A DNA stretch of 5,762 nucleotides from Deltaproteobacteria bacterium (GTDB lineage Bacteria; UBA10199; DSSB01). Of the stretch, positions 1 to 5,456 are shown in pieces. The stretch covers positions 1 through 5,762 of the forward strand of contig JAIOPF010000253.1 of assembly GCA_021414045.1 (NCBI GenBank). The letters are read 5' to 3'. A program made the translations under genes and the position numbers. The notes beneath the pieces were generated by a model. The model made no database searches, was not told the origin of the DNA, and worked only from the letters and a program-made list of their open reading frames with translations. Every line of letters begins with the position of its first letter. Position 1 is the first letter of the stretch.

Positions 1-1650
1 GACAAGATCCACGACATGCATCTCTTCGACGACGGTTGGAACAAACTGCGTGAACGCATTTTTGAGAACCAGAAGAAGCTCGGAGTAATCCCTCAGGACA
101 CCAAACTCGAACCTTGGCCGACGAATGTCATCAAAAATTGGGACGATTGCACGCCCGAGGAAAAGAAACTCTTCATCAAGCAGGCCGAAGTCTTCGCCGC
201 CTATGCCGCTTACAACGACAGCGAGATGGGGAGGATCATTCAATCCATTGAAGATATGGGCAAGCTCGATAACACGCTCATCATCTACATCAACGGCGAC
301 AACGGCACGAGCGCCGAGGGGGGGCCCCTCGGCACACCCAACGAGGTCGCCTTTTTCAACGGCCTTAACATGATGCCGGTCGCGGAGCAGATGAAGTGGT
401 ACGACGCGTGGGGCACCGAACAGACCTACAACCATATGTCGGCGGGTTGGTCCTGGGCCTTTGACACACCCTTCACCTGGTTCAAGCAGAACGCCTCCAG
501 ACTCGGCGGCATCCGACAAAACATGGCGATCTCATGGCCGGCGCGCATCCAGGACAAGGGAGGGCTGCGAGATCAGTTCGCCCACGTCATCGATATCGTT
601 CCCACCATCCTTGAGGCCGCCGGGATCCCGGCTCCCGAAATGGTGGACGGCATTAAGCAAGCGCCGGTCGAAGGAACGAGCCTGGTTTACACTTTCGACT
701 CCAAAAACGCCAAAGCTCCGTCCCAACACAAAACCCAGTACTTCGAGATGATGGGCCAGTGGGCCCTGTATAACGAAGGCTGGCTGCTGAGCACCAAGGT
801 GAACCGCGCTCCGTGGGAGGCGTTCGGCCCGGCCAATCCCGACCCACTCAATAATCAAGTACTAGAACTCTACGACCTCAACACCGATTTTAGCCAATCG
901 CAGAACGTCGCTGACAAATATCCGGACAAAGTAAAGGCAATGAAGGAAATGTTCATCGCGGAAGCGAAGAAGTATCAGGTATTTCCGATGGACGCCTCGG
1001 TGGCCGCACGCATCGTCGCCCCGCGGCCGAACATCACCGCCGGACGCACCGAGTTCGTCTACACGCACCCGATGGTCGGCCTGCCCCAAGGCGACTCACC
1101 GATGCTGCTCAATAGTTCCTATACGATTACCGCCGACATCGATGTGCCGACGGGCGGCGCGGAGGGTATGCTTCTGACATCGGGCGGCCGATTCGCCGGC
1201 TACGGCTTCTACTTGCTCAAGGGCAAGCCGGTGTTCCTCTGGAACCTCCTCGACCTGAATCGCATCAAGTGGGAAGGCCCTGACGTCCTTACACCCGGCA
1301 GACACGTGGTTGAGTTCGATTTCAAATACGACGGACTCGGCATTGGCACCCTTCTATTCAACAATATGAGCGGGCTGGGCCGTCCGGGCACCGGCACGCT
1401 CAAGGTGGATGGGAAGGAAGTCCAAACGATTGCCATGCCGAAAACGCTGCCCATGATCCTGCAATGGGACGAGAGTTTCGACATCGGCTCCGACACCCTG
1501 ACCGGGGTGAACGACGCGGACTACACGCCGCCATTCACTTTTACCGGAAAAATTAACAAGGTGACGTTGAACGTTTCGCGTCCACAGCTCACTCCCGATG
1601 ACGTGAAGAAATTGAAGGAAGCTCAGCAGGGAGCGTCGGATCAGAAATAG
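1..1650 (+). CDS. Type I arylsulfatase, C-terminal part (5' end outside window)
   Basis: The reading frame is open from base 1 to the TAG at 1648-1650. The first Met (codon at 16) is internal, because the codons before it are already in frame and family-like, so the true start and the formylglycine Cys/Ser-x-Pro-x-Arg motif lie upstream of the window. Counting from that Met, the conserved metal-site segment GDNGTSAEGG is at residues 94-103, a Trp-Phe-Lys that probably supplies the sulfate-contacting lysine is at 155-157, and the block GGIRQNMAISWP (164-175) followed by HVIDIVPTILEAAG (190-203) is typical of bacterial arylsulfatases that hydrolyse sulfate esters. Residues from about 340 to 540 look like the beta-rich C-terminal region of this subfamily. 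It is probably periplasmic or exported, but the signal peptide cannot be seen. The family call is firm; the natural substrate is unknown. It lies 116 bp before the porin gene on the same strand, with no obvious terminator between them. Confidence 0.93.
   Translation, partial: DKIHDMHLFDDGWNKLRERIFENQKKLGVIPQDTKLEPWPTNVIKNWDDCTPEEKKLFIKQAEVFAAYAAYNDSEMGRIIQSIEDMGKLDNTLIIYINGDNGTSAEGGPLGTPNEVAFFNGLNMMPVAEQMKWYDAWGTEQTYNHMSAGWSWAFDTPFTWFKQNASRLGGIRQNMAISWPARIQDKGGLRDQFAHVIDIVPTILEAAGIPAPEMVDGIKQAPVEGTSLVYTFDSKNAKAPSQHKTQYFEMMGQWALYNEGWLLSTKVNRAPWEAFGPANPDPLNNQVLELYDLNTDFSQSQNVADKYPDKVKAMKEMFIAEAKKYQVFPMDASVAARIVAPRPNITAGRTEFVYTHPMVGLPQGDSPMLLNSSYTITADIDVPTGGAEGMLLTSGGRFAGYGFYLLKGKPVFLWNLLDLNRIKWEGPDVLTPGRHVVEFDFKYDGLGIGTLLFNNMSGLGRPGTGTLKVDGKEVQTIAMPKTLPMILQWDESFDIGSDTLTGVNDADYTPPFTFTGKINKVTLNVSRPQLTPDDVKKLKEAQQGASDQK
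313..333. repeat. Perfect 9-bp GC-rich inverted repeat inside the sulfatase gene
   Basis: GCCGAGGGG at 313-321 is the exact reverse complement of CCCCTCGGC at 325-333, separated by three G residues. The central run is seven G followed by four C. It encodes the conserved A-E-G-G-P-L-G stretch next to the metal-site GDNG motif, so protein constraint explains much of the composition. There is no T-run after it, so it is not an intrinsic terminator. Confidence 0.5.
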
Positions 1651-1715
1651 TTGATAGGTTTAGGTTTTTTGGCGAAAGGCGCGCTCCTCCGCACGCTGAT
1701 CTAGAACATAAGGAC

Positions 1716-1735
1716 CATGTGATCGAGATCATATG
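1716..1735. promoter_or_regulatory. CRP/FNR-class operator upstream of the porin gene
   Basis: The 20-bp sequence CATGTGATCGAGATCATATG is an almost perfect palindrome: 8 of 10 paired positions are complementary. The core is TGTGA-N6-TCATA, which fits the TGA-N6-TCA skeleton shared by CRP (TGTGA-N6-TCACA) and FNR-type (TTGAT-N4-ATCAA) sites. Its centre is about 41 bp before the porin ATG. A related palindrome with the same right half, AGATCATA, lies in front of nnrS. Binding by a CRP/FNR-family regulator is inferred from the pattern; which member is unknown. Confidence 0.6.
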
Positions 1736-1766
1736 CTTTTCTTGAGGTTGGCATTACTTAGAGAGA

Positions 1767-2966
1767 ATGAAAAACTTATTACTTTGGATGTTTTCATTTT
1801 TCTTTTCTTTTCTCTGCGCGATGCCACTTAAAGCGGAGAACGCTAATGCCAAACTTACCAACGACGACCTCAACAGCGCGACCTCGGACCACGACGCATT
1901 CGTGTTATTGCGCACTCGAGTTTACCTCGACCTGAATCCCACTTCTTACGTGCGCATGTTCGCGATGTTTCAAGATTCTGAAACCTTGGGCCAAGAGACG
2001 GCCCTGTTCAAAACCCCCGATGATCAGAAACTCTACCAAGCCTTCCTTTACCTAAAAAATTCCGCTCCCACCGTCACGAGCGTCAAGATGGGACGGCAAG
2101 AGTTGATCTACGGCGATGAACGCCTGATTGGCGCCCTAAATTGGAGCAATCTGGGCCGAAGCTTCGACGGAGCTGTCGTAAGGGTCGAGAACGCCGATTA
2201 TTGGCTGGATTTATTCGGAACCCGTATTCATCCGAACGGCAAGGAACAACAATTCGCCGGCGGCTACGCGCATTGGAAGCGATTTCCGCAGGGCGAGCTC
2301 GAAGCCTACGCTCTCTATCTGCATGGCTCCAACTCGGGCCTTAACGCCGGCAACTTGAGCATTGTCACCATAGGTTCGCGGATCAAGGCGAAATTCAAGA
2401 AGGATTTCGATTACGGTTTCGAAGGAGCTTATCAAACGGGGACTTCCGGCGGAAGCACGGTCAGCGCCTTCGCCACGCACGCGCGCCTGGGTTATACCTT
2501 CCACCCGTCCTTTAAGCCTCGCTTGGGCATCGAATATGATTTCGCGTCGGGAGATGAAAATCCAACAACCGGAAAGGTGACCACCTTCAACAATTTATAC
2601 CCCACCAACCACGACAAATACGGCTACATGGATCTATTCTCCTGGAAGAACCTCCATGATATTCGTTTCAGCTTCGACACTCAACCTCTCACGTGGCTGA
2701 AAACCAAGCTTGATTACCACGCCTTCTTTCTGCCGGATCCCGCGAATGGTGCTTTCGCCGCTTCGGGTGTGCAATGGCGCGCGGGGTCGCCCACCGCGGG
2801 GCATTTCGCGGGCCAGGAACTTGACCTCTTGCTAACCTTCAAACCTTGGAAATACGTCGACGCGTTGCTGGGTTATTCCGTTTTCTTCCCGGGGACCTTC
2901 TTCAAGGACACCGGCTCTTCGGACACTTCGCAATTTTTCTATACCCAGGTTTCTTGGCACTACTGA
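1767..2966 (+). CDS. Alginate-export-family outer-membrane porin
   Basis: This 399-residue protein begins with a Lys and a long hydrophobic run (residues 4-19), and a plausible signal-peptidase site follows LKA at 21-23. The mature part has the look of a beta-barrel of the alginate-export (AlgE-like) porin family: alternating aromatic strands, the family-typical segment KMGRQELIYGDERLIG (107-122) followed by NWSNLGRSFDGAVVR (125-139), and a last strand ending FFYTQVSWHY with the C-terminal aromatic residue expected for BAM-dependent insertion. It should form a channel in the outer membrane. The family name does not prove alginate transport, since members are often generic substrate porins. 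The start is fixed by the signal peptide. The bases before the ATG (GAGAGA directly adjacent) are a poor ribosome site. A CRP/FNR-like palindrome is centred about 41 bp upstream. The 3' end overlaps the convergent ferritin-like gene by 7 bp. Confidence 0.85.
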   Translation: MKNLLLWMFSFFFSFLCAMPLKAENANAKLTNDDLNSATSDHDAFVLLRTRVYLDLNPTSYVRMFAMFQDSETLGQETALFKTPDDQKLYQAFLYLKNSAPTVTSVKMGRQELIYGDERLIGALNWSNLGRSFDGAVVRVENADYWLDLFGTRIHPNGKEQQFAGGYAHWKRFPQGELEAYALYLHGSNSGLNAGNLSIVTIGSRIKAKFKKDFDYGFEGAYQTGTSGGSTVSAFATHARLGYTFHPSFKPRLGIEYDFASGDENPTTGKVTTFNNLYPTNHDKYGYMDLFSWKNLHDIRFSFDTQPLTWLKTKLDYHAFFLPDPANGAFAASGVQWRAGSPTAGHFAGQELDLLLTFKPWKYVDALLGYSVFFPGTFFKDTGSSDTSQFFYTQVSWHY

Positions 2967-3190
2967 TTCTCCATCGATTTGCATTGTTGGGCCAGTTTCA
3001 CCAACTCCTTGGCGATAGCGACATGGGCGACCTCCTCACTCGCAATGCGCCGCAATATCTCGCTCGCCTCTGCGTCATCGCAATCCTCGGCTAATTGCAG
3101 GTAGACAGTGGCAGCCTCTTCTTCCAAAGCGAGAATGGTCTGGAATTCCTTCAGCATCTCGGCGGCCTGCACCTTTTTTACTTCGCTCAT
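2960..3190 (-). CDS. Small ferritin-like protein with complete E / E-x-x-H ligand set
   Basis: This 76-residue, fully helical-looking protein is about half the size of a four-helix ferritin or rubrerythrin domain. Helix one carries E23, E24, E25 and Y30 (ALEEEAATVY); helix two carries E52, E53 and H56 (SEEVAH). These match the Glu and Glu-x-x-His ligands of one half of a di-iron site. The spacing E23 to E53 is 30 and E23 to H56 is 33, which from memory is the same as in encapsulated ferritin (EncFtn), another half-size protein that completes its site by dimerising. No encapsulin gene or recognisable cargo tail is visible, so the EncFtn link is only structural analogy. The ATG overlaps the stop of the upstream gene as ATGA, and AGGAGG lies 8 nt before it, so translation is probably coupled. 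Iron or oxygen/NO-linked redox chemistry is inferred; rubrerythrin-like is an equally good label. Confidence 0.72.
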   Translation of the reverse strand: MSEVKKVQAAEMLKEFQTILALEEEAATVYLQLAEDCDDAEASEILRRIASEEVAHVAIAKELVKLAQQCKSMENQ

Positions 3191-3405
3191 GGCCGCAGCC
3201 TCCTGACGATGACGTCAATCATATCCTCGTGGCGAAAGGTATCTTCCGTCAGTCTCTGGAGAAGTCGGCGTATTTTTTCTTGTTGTTCGGGAAAAAATCC
3301 GGAAAAATCGTAGCGACTCACCACGGCCAAATTAGCCACCGAAAGTTCTTCCAGCTCCTTCATCGCCTCCAGGGCCGTCAGGATGGTCTCGCGAGCTACG
3401 CTCAT
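3187..3405 (-). CDS. Small helical protein, degenerate ferritin-like hairpin
   Basis: This 72-residue protein is the first gene of the two-gene minus-strand unit. It is predicted to form two amphipathic helices, about residues 4-30 and 39-69, joined by a YDFSGFFPE loop. The layout resembles ferritin-like or rubrerythrin-like hairpins: acidic residues E17, E19 and E20 in helix one and H59 in helix two (TEDTFRHEDM). However, the Glu expected three residues before the His is Thr56, so a canonical E-x-x-H ligand is missing. It may be a non-catalytic partner of the 76-residue product, with which it overlaps by 4 bp, or an unrelated helical hairpin. The start is supported by an excellent Shine-Dalgarno. 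I do not recognise a named gene. That it is a real gene is much more certain than its family. Confidence 0.65.
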   Translation of the reverse strand: MSVARETILTALEAMKELEELSVANLAVVSRYDFSGFFPEQQEKIRRLLQRLTEDTFRHEDMIDVIVRRLRP

Positions 3406-3410
3406 AGCAA

Positions 3411-3420
3411 CACCTCCTCC
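3411..3420 (-). promoter_or_regulatory. Strong Shine-Dalgarno for the ferritin-like pair
   Basis: Read on the minus strand, this is GGAGGAGGTG ending 5 nt before the ATG at 3405. It contains the complete AGGAGGTG anti-16S complement at good spacing. It fixes the start of the first small gene and contrasts with the poor ribosome sites of the porin and nnrS. Confidence 0.8.
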
Positions 3421-3427
3421 ATTTCAT

Positions 3428-3433
3428 ATGTTA
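3428..3433 (-). promoter_or_regulatory. Candidate -10 element of the ferritin-like operon
   Basis: The minus strand reads TAACAT, 4 of 6 matches to TATAAT. Its upstream end is about 30 bp from the centre of the palindrome at 3456-3471, the distance expected when a class II CRP/FNR-type activator is centred at about -41.5. The implied start of transcription, near 3421, would leave a short leader carrying the strong ribosome site. This is a positional inference only. Confidence 0.35.
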
Positions 3434-3455
3434 ACGATTTCCCTGAGCCTCTCGA

Positions 3456-3471
3456 TATGACTAAGATCATA
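3456..3471. promoter_or_regulatory. CRP/FNR-class operator between ferritin-like operon and nnrS
   Basis: TATGACTAAGATCATA is a perfect 5-bp inverted repeat, TATGA-N6-TCATA, again with the TGA-N6-TCA skeleton. Its right part, AAGATCATA, nearly repeats the porin operator's GAGATCATA. Its centre is about 46 bp before the nnrS ATG and about 58 bp before the start of the ferritin-like pair, so one site could serve both divergent transcripts. NnrS-family genes are commonly under FNR/NnrR/DNR-type control, which supports the reading. The actual regulator is unknown. Confidence 0.6.
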
Positions 3472-3491
3472 CCTTCTAACAATAAAACGTC

Positions 3492-3497
3492 TATGAC
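3492..3497 (+). promoter_or_regulatory. Candidate -10 element of nnrS
   Basis: TATGAC matches 4 of 6 positions of TATAAT and begins 28-29 bp after the centre of the 3456-3471 palindrome, close to class II activator geometry. No -35 is evident, as expected for an activator-dependent promoter. Transcription would start only about 5 nt before the ATG at 3510. Confidence 0.35.
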
Positions 3498-3509
3498 CTA
3501 ATCGAAGCC

Positions 3510-4763
3510 ATGTCCGAAAAATCCATCAAAAACCTATCCCTAGAACCCTACCGCCTCTTCTTCCTCGGGGGCTCGCTGTACGCGGTACTCGCAGTGGCCC
3601 TGTGGTTCACCTGGCTCCACTTGCAGGACCACGGGATCGCTTGGTTCGACTTCCAAGTGGGACCGGCTCAATTTCACTCCCACGTCATGCTCTTCGGAGT
3701 CATGGGCTTTTATGTCTTCGGCTTCATCCTCACCGCCTTTCCACGCTTCGTGGGCCAAGAGCACCCCGCTCCCAAGACGGTAACCGCTTGGTTCGCCGGC
3801 TTACTCGGGGGACAGATTTGTTTTTTCTTGGGGGCCACGCATTCGCGGTCCTGGATGGCCGCCGCTTGGGTCTTAGAGGGGCTGAGCTACCTGACCTTGC
3901 TTGCTTATCTCTCCCGCCTCTACTTTCGATCGGGAAAATGGCGCGAAGACAAACAACCACGGTTCCTCCTCCTGGCCCTCGGCTTCGGGACTTTGGGCGT
4001 GATCCTGTCGTATTTTTATTACGCGGTGGGTGGAAGCTTTACGTTTTATACCTTGAGTATCGAATTCGGCACCTATGGCTATCTCTTCCTTCTAGTCGTC
4101 GCCATCACCTACCGGATCGTCCCCTTCTTCGCCGGCAAGGTGATCCAAGGCTACGAAGGCCGGCGCGGGACCCATACTCTGGCGATCGTGACAACCCTCA
4201 TCCTGCTGAGAATCCTGCTGGTCACTTTATGGGCGGATACCCCGCGGCAGTACTATGCCTCCTGGTTGATCAACCTCGCGCTACTGGCGGCCCTGGCGGT
4301 CGAATGGTGCCGATGGAAACCCTGGCAGGCGAAAAAAACGCCCATCCTTTTCATCCTCTTTCTCGGGCTCTTCTGGATCTTGGTCTTTTTGGGATTTTCC
4401 GGCTACGAACTCCTCTATCACCTGATAGAACGCAGCGGCGAAGTCTATCCGGTATTACGCACGCCGGCCCTTCATGCCCTCTACATCGGCGCCTTCGGGA
4501 CCTTAGTCCTGGCGGTCAGCACCCGAGTGGTTCGGGGCCATGGCGGCGCGCCCATCGTCGCCGATCGTTTCACCCTCGCCGCCTTGTTGTTGATGGAGGT
4601 AGCGGCGCTCTGGCGGGTCTTTGCGCCGGTTTTCTTCGGATCGACGGGGAAGCTTTGGTTGCGAAATTATTGGGCGGGACTCTTCTGGTGCGCGGCCTTC
4701 GGGGTATGGGCGCTGCGCTATATCCCCTTCCTGTTTCGCCCCAAGTCGCCCGATGCCAATTAG
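3510..4763 (+). CDS. nnrS: NnrS-family polytopic membrane protein (nitric oxide response)
   Basis: This 417-residue integral membrane protein has about twelve hydrophobic segments. NnrS hallmarks are visible: the N-terminal EPYRLFFLGG (12-21), the His pair FHSHVMLFGVMGF (55-67), corresponding to the family's HAHEMLFG motif, YRIVPFF (201-207), and LHALYIGAFGT (321-331) with the nearby RVVRGHGG (339-346). The His residues at 56, 58, 322 and 344 are candidate heme or metal ligands. NnrS proteins are heme- and copper-containing membrane proteins that accompany denitrification genes and help cells tolerate nitric oxide; their exact reaction is unsettled. The start is chosen because the conserved EPYRLFF block follows at once. 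Only GAAG, too close to the ATG, could act as a ribosome site, and a CRP/FNR-like palindrome lies upstream. The stop is 13 bp from that of convergent moaE. The family call is strong. Confidence 0.9.
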   Translation: MSEKSIKNLSLEPYRLFFLGGSLYAVLAVALWFTWLHLQDHGIAWFDFQVGPAQFHSHVMLFGVMGFYVFGFILTAFPRFVGQEHPAPKTVTAWFAGLLGGQICFFLGATHSRSWMAAAWVLEGLSYLTLLAYLSRLYFRSGKWREDKQPRFLLLALGFGTLGVILSYFYYAVGGSFTFYTLSIEFGTYGYLFLLVVAITYRIVPFFAGKVIQGYEGRRGTHTLAIVTTLILLRILLVTLWADTPRQYYASWLINLALLAALAVEWCRWKPWQAKKTPILFILFLGLFWILVFLGFSGYELLYHLIERSGEVYPVLRTPALHALYIGAFGTLVLAVSTRVVRGHGGAPIVADRFTLAALLLMEVAALWRVFAPVFFGSTGKLWLRNYWAGLFWCAAFGVWALRYIPFLFRPKSPDAN

Positions 4764-4776
4764 AAAAAAACCGCCT

Positions 4777-5193
4777 TCAATGATGGTGACAGGCGACCCA
4801 GGCCGAGCCCTCAGGATAGTGTTCCCGTTTCCAGACCGGCGCTCGCTTTTTGAACTCCTCGATCAAATAAGCGCAGGCCTCCAGTGCCTCGCGGCGGTGG
4901 GCCGAGGACACGGCAAGAACGATCCCAGTCTCCCCAACCTCCAAGCGACCGACTCGTTGAATCAGTGCAATCTCATGAATGCCCCATTTTTCCTTCGCCT
5001 CGGCGAAGATGCGCTTGAGCTCGGCGTGAAAGAGCCTTTCATAAACTTCGTATTCAAGGGCTAGCACTTCATGCCCGTCGTTTTCGCACCGGATATTCCC
5101 TTCGAAGCTGGCAACGGCGCCGCAGGAAGGATGGCGCACCGCCCTCACGGCCTCGCCGTCTTCTATCGCTTCATGGACCAGTCGAATCAACAT
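4777..5193 (-). CDS. moaE: Molybdopterin synthase catalytic (large) subunit MoaE
   Basis: This 138-residue protein has the normal length for MoaE, which with thiocarboxylated MoaD inserts two sulfurs into cyclic pyranopterin monophosphate to make molybdopterin in the cytoplasm. The motifs are intact: FEGNIR (30-35, Arg35 equivalent to E. coli Arg39), SSAHRREA (97-103, His99/Arg100 equivalent to His103/Arg104), and FKKRAPVWKRE (114-124, Lys115 and Lys122 equivalent to the catalytic Lys119 and Lys126). It follows moaD by 16 bp and has AAGGA 7 nt before the ATG. The C-terminus ends unusually in Cys-His-His-His. It is the last gene of the minus-strand moeA-moaD-moaE unit. Confidence 0.95.
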   Translation of the reverse strand: MLIRLVHEAIEDGEAVRAVRHPSCGAVASFEGNIRCENDGHEVLALEYEVYERLFHAELKRIFAEAKEKWGIHEIALIQRVGRLEVGETGIVLAVSSAHRREALEACAYLIEEFKKRAPVWKREHYPEGSAWVACHHH

Positions 5194-5209
5194 GCGAACA
5201 TCCTTTCCT

Positions 5210-5455
5210 TCACCCGCCCGCCACTGGCGGGATCAGCGCGATCTCGTCTCCGTGCTTGGGAAGGTAATCCCGCGATACATAGGAATCGCCGACGGCGAAG
5301 AGCAAAAATTTTCCCCAATCCAAAGGGCCCATCGCCGGCTCCAGGGCCCGTCGCGCGACCTCGAGAACGTTCTCCCCTTCACGTAGGTCGTATTCGCCCT
5401 CGCTTCGCTTCATCTTGTCGCGCAACACGGAAAAAAATAACAGCCGAACGCTCAT
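5210..5455 (-). CDS. moaD: Molybdopterin synthase sulfur-carrier subunit MoaD
   Basis: This 81-residue ubiquitin-fold protein begins MSVRLLFFSVLRD and ends IALIPPVAGG. The C-terminal Gly-Gly is the site adenylated by a MoeB-type enzyme and turned into the thiocarboxylate that donates sulfur within the MoaD-MoaE complex. The FLLFAVGDSYVSRDYLPKHG stretch (50-69), followed by DE-I-A-L-IPP, is typical of MoaD. An in-frame upstream Met would add 18 residues that overlap moeA and match nothing in the family. The ATG at 5455 is preferred because AGGGGG lies 5 nt before it and it follows the moeA stop after a single base. That spacing makes translational coupling likely. Confidence 0.95.
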   Translation of the reverse strand: MSVRLLFFSVLRDKMKRSEGEYDLREGENVLEVARRALEPAMGPLDWGKFLLFAVGDSYVSRDYLPKHGDEIALIPPVAGG

Positions 5456-5456
5456 C

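Noticed and set aside
532..858. 108-codon minus-strand open frame opposite the sulfatase (and others at 653-847, 862-1089, 1096-1305, 1209-1496)
   Set aside because: These lie wholly within a conserved sulfatase reading frame, have low-complexity Arg/Gly-rich products and no ribosome sites that I can see.
1651..1700. Possible intrinsic terminator after the sulfatase, suggested by the T-run at about 1665-1670
   Set aside because: No stable stem precedes the T-run, so I do not call a terminator.
2960..3190. Encapsulin cargo ferritin (EncFtn) as a firm assignment
   Set aside because: Only ligand spacing fits; there is no encapsulin shell gene and the C-terminus has no recognisable targeting peptide, so the call stays at ferritin-like.
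2846..3313. Plus-strand open frames opposite the small ferritin-like genes (2846-3094, 3095-3313, also 3229-3501)
   Set aside because: The minus-strand genes have strong Shine-Dalgarno sequences, ATGA coupling and helical, acidic products with metal-ligand patterns; the plus-strand products look random.
3424..3435. CATATG/GTTAAC palindromes near 3425-3435 as a further operator
   Set aside because: They are short adjacent 6-bp palindromes without the TGA-N6-TCA spacing and overlap the candidate -10 of the ferritin-like operon; no reason to call a separate site.
3602..4783. A 393-codon open frame on the + strand, one frame off nnrS
   Set aside because: Its translation is rich in Arg, Pro and Gly with no family motif, while the overlapping frame is a clear NnrS protein with membrane segments and conserved His motifs.
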